Source: Lentinula raphanica
Taxonomy: Eukaryota > Basidiomycota > Agaricomycetes > Agaricales > Omphalotaceae
Reading direction: 5' to 3'
Length of the DNA stretch: 64,000 nt
Assembly: GCA_027919835.1 (NCBI GenBank)
Contig: JANVFP010000014.1
Span: forward strand, 1,178,001 to 1,242,000
Every line of letters begins with the position of its first letter. Within the stretch, counting starts at the first letter, position 1. The notes below the pieces were generated by a model. That model made no database searches. It had not been told where the DNA came from and saw only the letters and a list, made by a program, of their open reading frames with translations. Made by a program: the position numbers and the translations under genes. Positions 45,947-56,238 of the stretch are shown piece after piece.

Positions 45947-48494
45947 TTTTGGGAGAGGGTAGAACAAGTTGCTTTTGAGCAAAGAACGAAGATTAACGAG
46001 CGATGCTTGCAGAGACAGTCAACTGGAATGCAAGTTGGTGAAAGAAAAGAATATTCCACTAAAAAGCTTAAATAGTCGCGAACCAAGAAAAGATCCAGAC
46101 TCCAGCTTTAGGGTCGCCATGTGGCATGAGGTGACTCCGACATAGTCGCACGACCCTCCCCCGATTTTGTGTAAGCGCTCGTACAAGCACCCCTCTTCAA
46201 ACTACCTCCTTGATGGTCCTACGTCGTTCATTTAATGTGCTCTTCCTACTCAAACAAGTCATTGACTTGTATATTAGCTCCTTCTACTCTCTCTCAAAGC
46301 TGAACTCGAAAACGTGACCGATCCAGACGACGACTTGAATACTTCTTCCAAGTTTTATCATTGTGAAACGCAGACCTGAAATTCGTAACTCTGTTTCAAG
46401 CACATCCTCAGTGAGTATATTCGAACCGTCGAGTACGCCTTCGTCTATTTATGCTGTGTGGTATGATATTCAACAAATGATTACCTCTTCACATTGTAGG
46501 AAGAATACAACATCTCCGGAGGAAATTTTGACTGGAAAACTCACCTATGCTAACGAGAAAGCTCTGCGAGTTTCGACGTGGCTTTACCACCGAATCGTTA
46601 TAGTGCATAGAATGATCGGCTTGCGCTGTTCTTGAAGATCTAGTAGTCTCGTGGGCCTCCACTTATTTCATGACGCAAAAGAGAAGTCGTGAGTATGAGG
46701 ACTGAAGACCTTTACAATGATTGGAGTATATGGGTTTTGATCCTAGTCACGGGTGCTTGCGAAGAGCATTCGGAAATGTTTGGGCACAAAAGCACAATAT
46801 TTTTCGACGATGATCAGAAAGGTCAATCCACTCTCATCCTAACTTGCTTGCTTTTGTCCTTCTCACAGCTACTCTTCCCGTTAGGTTCATGCTCGGGTAT
46901 GATCATTTTTCCAGACCGTGCGCCAGTATCAGTGTACTTTACTCTCGAAGGCTGATTCATATTTGTTCTACAATTCTACGCTTAACACATTTGACTTTCT
47001 ACAAATGACCCTCGGTAGCCCAAATCCCTTTGGAAAGCACAATCTCTCGCCACCATCTGAGCCTCGATCATTCTTTTAGCAACACGGCTTGTACATCCTG
47101 ATCCTTCGGCATCATCAGAAGATTTGCGTCGAACACGACCTGGCAACTCTCAGTCGTCCCATGATCAAAGAAACAAAGTGAGAGTTTTGTGGTGGAGGCA
47201 GCGCTAGGTGAGGGGAAGCGGAGGCTCTAGGAACTTGGAGAGAAGTAGCCAAGTCTTCGACTTGAGCCATAATAGAGCAACGAACTGCAACGAAATGGTC
47301 CTGGTGCAATCTGGATCTATACTATCAACCTGGGCTCGGATATTTCCAATGCTTGAGGTCTAGGGGGCGGTCTGGGAGGTAGGAATAGACGACTGTAAGA
47401 CAAAGCAGAACCCCGATGAGAGAACAATTGTGTTTTCTGGCGCGACTGCGGTTGTGAATGAGTCTGGATCCTCTGTGGAGCTGTCTGTGATATCTTCAGA
47501 GAATAAATTGTCCAAATTGAAGATATCTGGGCTTCCGAGACTAATGAGCGGTTAGGAAGGGGTATGTATGCATGTATGCAGAGCGGAACTGATGGTTCGT
47601 CTGTGAGGGTGGATATACTGGCTCTGGGAGAGCAGTTTCGAGATTGGCTGAGTGGGGGGTGTGGATGTATCTGAGGTCGCGTTTCTAAAGACCTATTAGC
47701 TCATGGACATCGATGTTAGATTTGGCTTACAGAAATCTGTTCCCAAGTGCATGAACTCAGAGCGTGGGTAGCGGACTTGATCGACGTCATTAGAGGACAT
47801 GCTAGATGAAGGACCATGCTGCAGAACTAGGTTAAGTAATTGAAATATGTGATTCGTTTGGTATCGGCCAAAGCAGCGGAGAGACAGATGGATAAGAGGA
47901 AGAGGATAATCCCTTTGGGCATGAACAGGATGTCGTAAGCTGCAGTGGTGATGGAGGAGAAGGAGAAGGTCGCTTTCCGCTAACACCTGTATTACTACTG
48001 GTGCTAGATTTCAAGATAGACAAGATGACACCGTACGACTGTTGAACTACATTCGGAGACGTCCTGGCGAGAGACACTGGTGTCGGCACCTGCAGCGACT
48101 GCCGGTGAGATGATGTGAAAGTCTAAAGAGCTAAGTGGTTCGAATTTCGGTTGTTGACGGACGGCCCGGCTTATCGGCTTTGAACGTAACGTTCCCTCTC
48201 ATCCTTCGATGGACTCGCGTCGTGTTCCTCCTGCTCAAACAGTTCTCGCTCTAGTTGCAAACAGAAGCTGAGGTGTTTCTAATGATTCTGATACGGATCG
48301 TCACGGACGATAATTCCGTGTCATTGGAAGCCAGTGGGAGTTGAAACAGTATGGCGCATAGTGAACAGGATCATGATCTTGGGTCAAGATCTCGATGGAT
48401 GAGGAGCAATGGAAATCATGCGAAGGTGAGTTCAATATGCCTCGGAGTACATTGCGTATATCTAATCTTGCCACCCGAACTACAAGTTATGCAG
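45947..48494. other. Gene-poor stretch
   Basis: Scattered open frames only. A plus-strand piece at 46363-46417 (KRRPEIRNSVSSTSS) faintly resembles the start of MON2-type proteins but nothing consistent follows it. A minus-strand Ser/Pro-rich frame at 48089-47832 is not convincing. Confidence 0.3.
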
Positions 48495-50272
48495 CGACGC
48501 GGAGCTTATGAGAAATGTCTGGGATCGGTACGATGCACAAGAGAGTAATTTGAATACTCTGAGCACACTGATCACCGGAGTCAAGAAGCTTACCAAAAGT
48601 GGGCGTCAGCAGTAACGATAGTCATCACACGATTTCCCCAAGTAGCTCCACTTACTCATTAGATGGTGTAGCTGGGATGATCGCTACTGCAGCTAGTGCC
48701 ACGATGTCGAACGTCGTTGGGATGATGGGTTCAATTGCGGGATTGAGCTTACAGAGTTCAAAGATGAAGCTTCAATGGTATATCAACCAGACTCATTCTA
48801 CTGTCAATTGTCTCAATGACACTCGCACTCTAGCATCGATCGGCTGATAAGGCTAACTCTCCTCCCATTCCTGAAATTTACATTTTCCTCCTTGCCGTGC
48901 AATGTCTTGTCTCTCTGTTGCGAATGCTTCCCATTTTTTTCTGCACCACTCTTCAACGCCATCGTAATCCAGAAACCTGGCTCCGCAGGCGACGCTCCTA
49001 TACGTGCTCCTCCTGCTTTGAACTTTACCTTGCTTCCCGTAGACGATCCCTCGACAAAGCAGCTTGAAATAGTGCGAGACAACATCGAAAGTAACTGGCC
49101 TGCATTGTTCGCTGCGCTTTCATTCGTCATCGCGACGAATCTTTCTGATGAAATCTTCGTCGATTACCTTGCAAGCTATCCTATCAAGCCATGACTAACG
49201 TCTCTGGGATGTTGGGTCTCAACACACCGAGAGACGTGTTCTTCACGAGTTTTTTGAAGGTTTCTGTACCCACTCGAGTCGTGTCAAGATTATACTCGTA
49301 TACAGATCCACAAACTCCCCGTCCCGCTACCGCTTCGTTCTCCGAAAACATTGGTCTAACTTTTGATGGGATTATTGGGTCAAGATTTTCCCCGGGACTT
49401 TTTGGGCGGAATTTAGGTTGTCTCAAGGTTCTGATTTCGAGTGCGATGTTCCTTGCTGGGAGTCTCGGTGAAAGCTGGTTTGGGATTTTGGAGGTGTTAC
49501 AAAATGCTGATTATGTGTTGCCAAGCAAGCTCAGTCGCCGGGCAGTAAGGGCCCGTTTTCTCCAGGAAGAACTGGGAGTAATCTACCTAGTCGCTCTGTA
49601 TCCATGTCACTATCTGCCTCGGGCTCGGGGCAGGACTTTCTTCGGCATCCGCATCGAATCCTAAAGCTCCTTGTCATCCTGTTCTCTGAGATTCGGAGCC
49701 GGAGACAATGCTTACTGCAATCAAACACCTGTTCGATGCATCGAAAAACCTGGAGGATGGAGCATTCAAGTGTTTCATCGATGCTTTGCGTAAGCTGAGT
49801 GCGGAGATTATTGGGATGCAAGCTGGAAGTTGTGATGGGTCGGCGTCGGAGGTTATTGCGGAGAGTGGGAGTTTGAACGAGCTCCAAAACCTCGGTGGTG
49901 GTGTGCTGTCTCCACCGGCACCGTCAATTGCAGATACACCTCGTCAACGAGGTGTTAGTGAAATTCATCTCCCACGGACAAAGTTGGATCGTTCGTTCCC
50001 TTGTTCGAATCCTGCGATATTGAACCTGACGATTCTCCATGAAAGTCTGGCGACTTTAAAATCAAGAAACTGAGCGGCATCGTTTCCATAAACATCCTTC
50101 GGCTGATATTACCGACCTCCAGACATTGCGTGGACCACATCAACAATCCACTTGCTTTCTGCCATCCGTCTTCCCACTGCTCCTCCTCCGATACGCATCG
50201 AAGACGCTAGAGTACTCGACGAAGTTCTTATCACAGTCCCTCACTTCAGGCACCCTCCCAAGGTCACCAGGT
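48495..50272 (+). pseudogene. Fragment of a MON2-like (Sec7-related DCB/HUS) gene, frame-broken
   Basis: MON2 proteins act with Arl1/Dop1 at Golgi and endosomes. In order I see CSDAELMRNVWDRYDAQES (48495 on), IVIQKPGSAGDAPIRAPP, NWPALFAALSFVIATNLSDE ending in a stop, then one frame over MTNVSGMLGLNTPRDVFFTS, LGCLKVLISSAMFLAGSLGE, SWFGILEVLQNADYVL, a Ser-rich stretch in another frame, LTAIKHLFDASKNLEDGAFK, IVSINILRLILPTSRHCVDH, and TAPPPIRIEDARVLDEVLIT. At least three frame changes occur without good introns. The N-terminal domain and everything after 50.27 kb are missing, and the minisatellite begins right there. Confidence 0.7.
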
Positions 50273-50309
50273 TAGGATAAAAAAATCGGTATACTAAACC
50301 ACCCTAAGG

Positions 50310-50745
50310 GGTCTCTGCCCATGGGTAGACCCATCATGGGCATCCCACTCCTGGGTATCCCATCCCAGTGGGCAGCCCATCTATGGGTATCCCATCGCGG
50401 TGGGTAGCCCACTCCTGGGTATCCCATCTCAGTGGGCATCCCATCTATGGGTATCCCATCTCAGTGGGCATCCCATCTATGGGTGTCCCATCCCAGTGGG
50501 TAGCCCACTCCTGGGTAGCCCATCTCAGTGGGCATCCCATCTATGGGTGTCCCATCCCAGTGGGTAACCCATCTCCAAGTGGGTAGCCCATCTATGGGTG
50601 TCCCATCCCAGTGGGTAACCCATCTCCAAGTGGGTAGCCCATCTATGGGTGTCCCATATGAGTGGGTAGCCCATCCATGGGTAGTCTGTCTATGGGTCGC
50701 CCATGAGTGGGATACCCATCTAACAACTTGGGTATCCCATCCAAG
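50310..50745. repeat. Palindromic minisatellite, 16/32-bp unit
   Basis: About 25 copies of a 16-base half-unit of the form RGTGGGTANCCCATCT. It alternates between an AGTGGGCATCCCATCT-like and an ATGGGTATCCCATCT-like version, giving a 32-bp period. Each half-unit contains the near-palindrome TGGGTATCCCA. Variants with CTCCTGGG or an inserted CCAAGTGGG occur. Frames stay open across it by composition only, so no gene is called. Confidence 0.9.
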
Positions 50746-50805
50746 TACGCTGCTCATTATGAATATATTCCTTATCGCAGAATTTTGTATACATAATGAA
50801 TTGAT

Positions 50806-53800
50806 CTACATACTGTTATAAGCACTTTCGTTATCATTTTCAGAGTATTCAGAGATATCCAGATTATCCAAGCAATCCAAAAGTCCAAAATCCACTTCAT
50901 ACTCCTCGAACTCATCATCTATCTCACCCTCTTCATCATCATCCTCGGCATCCACCACAAAGTCTGAATCTAACTGAGCAGCAGCCTCTGCGAAATCAAT
51001 TTCTGATGGACCCCAAGGCAAAAGTTGATCATCCGGTGGTAGCTGTGAAAGCGTACGCTCCCAGACCAGGCATAAACGGCACATGTCTGAGCGCCGTAGG
51101 ACTAGTTGGAACATGATATCATTTTCTGTGTGGAATAAGTAATGGTTTACACCGTGGACAGATATATCCACTTACCTGATTCATGTATTCTCTCAATCGT
51201 CTTCTCAAGCGCTGTCCATTCTTCGAAAAACCATTCCCGCATAACTCGCCGCTCATGAGACAGGCGCCGCAATTCTTCATCACACCTATCCCTAAGCAAC
51301 ACACCCCGTATTCCCGTTCTCACTTGTTCATCAGCTAGCCATGGAGGCAGATCTGGTATATCATCAGAATCCGCCAGCCCGAGGTCATCCCAGATTGAAT
51401 CATCGACATCCAGAGAGAATAACTCTTTCGTGGGTATGGTCCGTGGAGCCAGTGCATTTGGCGGCGCGGTTCCATCTTCGATCAGGTTTGAAAGCTTCGT
51501 ACAAAGATTGTTGTATGTCCGCGCCAGAGACTCGATACCCGGATCTCGTCGTTTGATTGCGCTAGCTGTATGAGCATGCAGATTACGCTCCGAACCTACC
51601 AATAAAGTTACTACGCTGTTCATCACTGATTCCAGAAAATGGCCACGAACCACTCATCTGTCGACGGAATGAGCGTTCCAAACGATCACGCTCGAATTTT
51701 CTTGATTTGAGCTTCTCTCGCAAACGCACTTTCACTGCCTTCGCATTCAAACGCGCGGCAATGAAAGGACTCGAAGCAACTTTGCGATACTCAGCTTTGC
51801 CTTCAACTCCAAGTGACCGTTCCTTCTCAAGCAAATCTTTATCCGCTTTCTGCAGTCTCGATTTTTGCTCGGCCAGATCTGCTTGTGCTTCTTCAACTTC
51901 GTAAGGCTCAGCATCAAGGTTGGTCGCTATTTCTTCCAGTCTGCGTACACGATCCCTGAACATATCCCTCACCGACCGGAGACGTAAAGCTTCCTGAACT
52001 GCCTTCTTTGCTGCACTCCGAGACTGTCCTACAAGCCAAACAATGAGTAAGCTCGCGAACGCTCATCCTGGTCAACTTACTTGGTAGCGGTTTTGTTTGA
52101 TGATTAACTTGTTCCACCCATTGAGAACGCAGGAACTCAGGGTCTTTCATGGAAAAGCGCACATCTTTCTCACCCTCAATCCTTTTTGCCTCCGCAGTTT
52201 TCCATTTGCGTACAATCCAAGTGGCTAGTCCCCAAAGGCTTTCACGGTCGGCGTGCTGTATTTGGGAATCCAATGAATAGATACGGTGATGGTGCTGTAG
52301 AGCTGATCAGTCTTCCATATCAGATAGCGAAACAAAACAAAAACCTACACCGCAGACTCGAAGGTAAGGTATAAGCTTACTGATTGAATGCCAGAAACGC
52401 TCGCATCCCTCCCCGTCCGAAAGCCCAAACCCTTTACATTTGCGAGGATGATAGATGCACTGGCAGGGCCAATTGTGACCGAAAGCATGGAAAACTGAAA
52501 TTGCAAATGCGATGCGACTTAGATAGCTTTCAAGGAATCCCCACTTGATGCAGCTTCGCTCCAAAGAGCACCCGATGTCGTATAGAAGACCGACTGTATA
52601 AGTCGCTGGAAGGTGTTGAAATAAGGCGTCTATCAACGCAAAGGCATAGTGTTGTCTCTCGCCTGGCGTTGTGATATTCACAAGCCAGAGAACACGATCA
52701 TGACGACACAGTAGCCCCATGAGGCCGGTCGAGTCAAAAAATTTGGTGCTTGCTTTCTGACGAGCCCCGTCGGCGGCGATGAAACTCTCCTGGCACGCAT
52801 CGAGTACAGACCTCGGAACGCGAAGTGGACCTTCATATCCATCATCCTCTTCTTGGTGCTCTCTGTGATTGCGATCAGAAGCTGGTGGACGAACACTTTC
52901 CACGAAATGTTGCCATGTTACGACGTCAGACTCCGGAACGAATACTGATTTGGGATGTGATGTTTCTGGGTCCCGATGCGAGCGTTTGTTGTTTTTTTGT
53001 GTGAAACAAGCGTCCAGGCAAACGATACAGGATAGACTGCCAGGGATTCTTTAAGTACCATCAATTGTACCATCTGAACGTCACTCACTCGTCCGATAAT
53101 CGATTCTTGCCTCCGAAGCACAAGGGACACCGCCGTCGCAGATACTCACTGGGGCGAGTCTTGACTTCTTCAACCTCAACATCCTCCAAGTGACGAGCAC
53201 GTTTATGCTGATGGTTATGTTGATCTGCTATTGATGATTGTAGGGAAGATCTTGTTTGTTGTATTGATTGATCAATGTACTGCGTTGCGGCATCTTGCAG
53301 TGAATTGAACCATTGTAGTGCGTTTGCGAACCGGCGACGAAGAGGGTCCTAAGATTAAAGCTGTTAGTTTATTTCCGGAGTCCGATTCATGATGAGAATA
53401 CCTGGCTATGCAGATGATAACCTTGAGAATCGAGGAAATCTTGCAAAGCACTGCACCATGCTGTATTGTTCGGCGACACGCGAAGATTCAGGCGCGTTAC
53501 AAAGTCAAGGACTCTAATATCGACCGCGAGAGAAGGACGTAAGGGGGCGCAACCAAATAAGCCCAAGTGCATGAGCTGAACAGCTGCCGGAAGGCAAGAG
53601 CATAGTCGAAGATTCAACTCTTCCAAATCTATCGTAGCATCATCAACGATACAGTTTTCTAGACGTTCAACAAAAAGACTTACTGTAGAACCGTACCACA
53701 ATCACTCTCAGCATCTGCGACCGATTCATACAAACACATTCGCCTAAGGGCTCCTTTGCCTGCTCCGCCAAATTCTGAGAAGCCACCAGATATTTCAGAT

Positions 53801-54206
53801 ACACTCGAATCAGGCGAGGCATGACTTCGTCAGTCCAGCGTTTGTACTGAGCCACCCGCTTGCGCTGATGGGTGCCGTCTCGGGGAATGGTAACAGCAGT
53901 GAGCGTTGAGGTGAGTGATGCGATCTGTGCACAATTATCGCGTTGATTTCTCGTAGCGATAGGCTCCACAGTATCAGAATCAGAGGATGGGCATACTCTA
54001 AAACCAACTTGGCCTCGAGGTGTTGGGAGTGGGAATTGTTGGGTGTAGGATGCTCCGGATGTTAATAGGACCTCACGCGTAGATTCTTTGCGCCGCTTCG
54101 TTGGGGAACTTGAACGAGAGCGTATCAGGCTGTAGGATTCTCTGGTGGTGGGGGTAGGACTGTGATCGATTTCACGAAAGTGTTTGGGAAGGCGCGGGCG
54201 AGACAT
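50806..54206 (-). CDS. KDZ (Kyakuja-Dileera-Zisupton) transposase
   Basis: Start at ATG 54206 (MSRPRLPKHFREIDHSPTP). A disordered N terminus precedes the cysteine-cluster module: CSCLPAAVQLMHLGLFGCAP with LAVDIRVLDFVTRLNLRVSP, then RRCPLCFGGKN, then SCIVCLDACFTQKNNKRSH. The transposase core follows at 52900-52320: FFDSTGLMGLLCRHDRVLWL (D at the first acidic position), GLLYDIGCSLERSCIKWGFL (second D), SVFHAFGHNWPCQCIYHPRK, and GFGLSDGEGCERFWHSISKL (E region). The C-terminal exons are coiled-coil-like (RSVRDMFRDRVRRLEEIATN) and end in an acidic tail with the stop at 50806. About ten exons join without a stop, so this copy may be intact. An end-type motif lies 93 bases before the start codon. 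Confidence 0.9.
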
Positions 54207-54298
54207 GGTGGGTTGGGAACAAGAACCATGAAGCGGCATCCTAACCAGTCCTTCAATGGTCCTGAAGATGGCCCCGATAAGGTGAACAATGGGTCTCG

Positions 54299-54325
54299 CT
54301 AGTTTAACGTCATTTCGGACGCCCA
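54299..54325 (+). repeat. KDZ-side end motif
   Basis: The core TAGTTTAACGTCATTTCGGA followed by CGCCCA. It lies 93 bases upstream of the KDZ start and matches the copy at 62151-62177 in inverted orientation over about 26 bases. Confidence 0.8.
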
Positions 54326-54480
54326 GTCTCGTTATTGTTCCTCCAGATGCCACCGCCGGGACATGTTCATTTTCATTGGGATTGAGAGAAGTACGCGACA
54401 CTGATTCAATTCAAGTGTAAAAACTGTAAGAACTAGATTTATTTCTTCTACGGCAAGTACACAACTTGTTTGTTATTGGT

Positions 54481-55827
54481 CTACGCTTTAGCTAAGCTAC
54501 GCTTAGCTAGTATATTCCAGTAGTTGTCGGTCTCGTCTTCAGCCTTTTGACTGGTTAACACCACCTTCGACTCACTTACATGTTTCCAGTATTGCTCTGT
54601 TTCCTCCTGAGCATCATAAGTGGCTGTTGACAACAGATCGTCCTCGCTCAAATCATTCGGAAAGATTTTTTCGAAGAGCTCGATAGTAACGGGCCAAGTA
54701 GCATAGTCGGTGATCTCCCTGAGCCGCATCAGGAACTGTTGTTGAAGGCAATGAAGACCCTCTGGATCTGCACGCCGAAGATATGCCTTGAGCTCATCCC
54801 ATTTTCGAGATGGATCCGTGGGACCATCCCATTCGACCACCTCATTATTAGCTAAGGGGGTGTTCTCCCTGCTGATGCGAGCTAACGCTTCCATCTGCGC
54901 TTCCATGCGTGAAACGAGACGTCGCGTGGAAAAAGGAATCCGAAACCTAGCCAAGGGAAGCACGTCATTTTCGATTTCGTTCAACTCGGCATGGTCTTGT
55001 GAGCTCATCAACTTGATTTCGTGTGGCCAGGGTATGTGCGAAGCGTCTACAGTGGGGGGTAGGTAGCAGGGCGATTTGGCGACGTAGAGGTCCGGGAAGC
55101 CAAGATGAGCGGAATTTGTTGGTGGAGCTGACTCGCTAGTGATTGATCGAACAGGAGTGGTGATTTTCACACTGGGGGGTGGGTAGTAAGGTGCGAGACG
55201 AGCGAAAGTGGTGGGTGAAGCTGACTCGTGAGTCATCGAACGAACAGGAGTGCCAATTTTCCGCAATTTTTGAGACAATGAGCTTGTCTTGGCATGAACG
55301 GTCCTAATCGAGCTGCCACCATTCTTGACTGGAGGAGTGCGATGGCTACCAGGGATGGGTGAGGAAGGAGCGGGTGAACTAGCGAGCTTGGTATCCTCGT
55401 CATCTTCAGGAGACCAGCCGACAGTAGGATCAGGCTTCAAACGGTGTGGCCTGCCGAAAATGCGTGGATGAGGTTGTTCACGGGTCCCAGACCCGGTGGG
55501 TGAAGCTGACTCTTCCGCGCCAGAAGTCAATCGAGCAGGAGGAGTCATTTTCTTCAGTCTTCGAGACAATGGGATTGTCTTCCGATAAACAGTCCTAACC
55601 AGCTCCGCACCGTTTGTCAGAGGGATGTGAGGGCTACTTGTGAATGAACGAGATCTGGGGCTGGGTGAAGAGGGAGAGGGAGAGCTATTGGGGATATCTT
55701 CATCATCCTTCCGGGATTGTCTAGACCAGCCTGTTGGGTCAGGCCTCAGACGGTGCGACCTCGCGAAGAGGCGTGGCTGAGGCTGTTCAGGTAGGTTGTA
55801 ACTCTTCGTGATGGGTTCACGCGGCAT
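54481..55827 (-). CDS. Hypothetical protein with two long internal repeats
   Basis: A single open frame of 448 residues (MPREPITKSYNLPEQPQPRL). Two degenerate repeats of about 115 residues are plain: RLFARSHRLRPDPTGWSRQS and RIFGRPHRLKPDPTVGWSPE, each followed by a Ser/Pro-rich stretch, then VRTVYRKTIPLSRRLKK and IRTVHAKTSSLSQKLRK. A third partial copy starts at VKITTPVRSITSESAPP. The C-terminal third is helical, with two short copies of an ETxxYW motif (EETEQYWKHVSE, DETDNYWNILAK). No known domain was recognised. A better start further upstream cannot be excluded, since an acceptor (CGTGTAG) stands just before the ATG. Confidence 0.6.
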   Translation of the reverse strand: MPREPITKSYNLPEQPQPRLFARSHRLRPDPTGWSRQSRKDDEDIPNSSPSPSSPSPRSRSFTSSPHIPLTNGAELVRTVYRKTIPLSRRLKKMTPPARLTSGAEESASPTGSGTREQPHPRIFGRPHRLKPDPTVGWSPEDDEDTKLASSPAPSSPIPGSHRTPPVKNGGSSIRTVHAKTSSLSQKLRKIGTPVRSMTHESASPTTFARLAPYYPPPSVKITTPVRSITSESAPPTNSAHLGFPDLYVAKSPCYLPPTVDASHIPWPHEIKLMSSQDHAELNEIENDVLPLARFRIPFSTRRLVSRMEAQMEALARISRENTPLANNEVVEWDGPTDPSRKWDELKAYLRRADPEGLHCLQQQFLMRLREITDYATWPVTIELFEKIFPNDLSEDDLLSTATYDAQEETEQYWKHVSESKVVLTSQKAEDETDNYWNILAKRSLAKA

Positions 55828-55884
55828 TTCTACACGAAAGAGAGAGTGTCAGTGAGCATGAGCGAGGATAGAATCCACCCCTAC

Positions 55885-56097
55885 CTATGGAGAATCGAGA
55901 GGTGTTTGGTAAACAAAGAAGGGTAACCAGTGTTCATTGTGGACCTCCTTATGTAGTTGGAACCCGAGCTCAAACATCCAAGCGTTTGTGGCCATGCCTT
56001 GAAGGAAACGGACAAAATGCGCCATTGTGTTAGTTTGATGTGATTCCAGACTTTCTGGCGTGCCATTGTCGTACAGAGCAACGCAGTTTAAGGTCAT
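55885..56097 (-). CDS. Small hypothetical ORF, 70 residues
   Basis: MTLNCVALYDNGTPESLESH to VYQTPLDSP. The composition looks coding, and a GTAGGG...GTGTAG intron could follow, but the frame ends in TAG exactly at the would-be donor. It may be a separate small gene or a damaged first exon of the repeat protein to the left. Confidence 0.3.
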   Translation of the reverse strand: MTLNCVALYDNGTPESLESHQTNTMAHFVRFLQGMATNAWMFELGFQLHKEVHNEHWLPFFVYQTPLDSP

Positions 56098-56238
56098 GCA
56101 GGACCAAACCCTAAGTTTGAAAGACCTCAGTTTTGGCGTCTTGCCTATTCGACCTTACTGTTTTTCCAACCGATTGAACACCGTATGACGAAAACATTCT
56201 GATTGTTCAACAGTATATGAAGAAGAGGCAAAATTACG

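Noticed and set aside
50368..50586. Open frame through the minisatellite encoding GHPIYG/PSMGVPSQW repeats
   Set aside because: All frames stay open because the repeat lacks stop triplets; it is a composition artefact.
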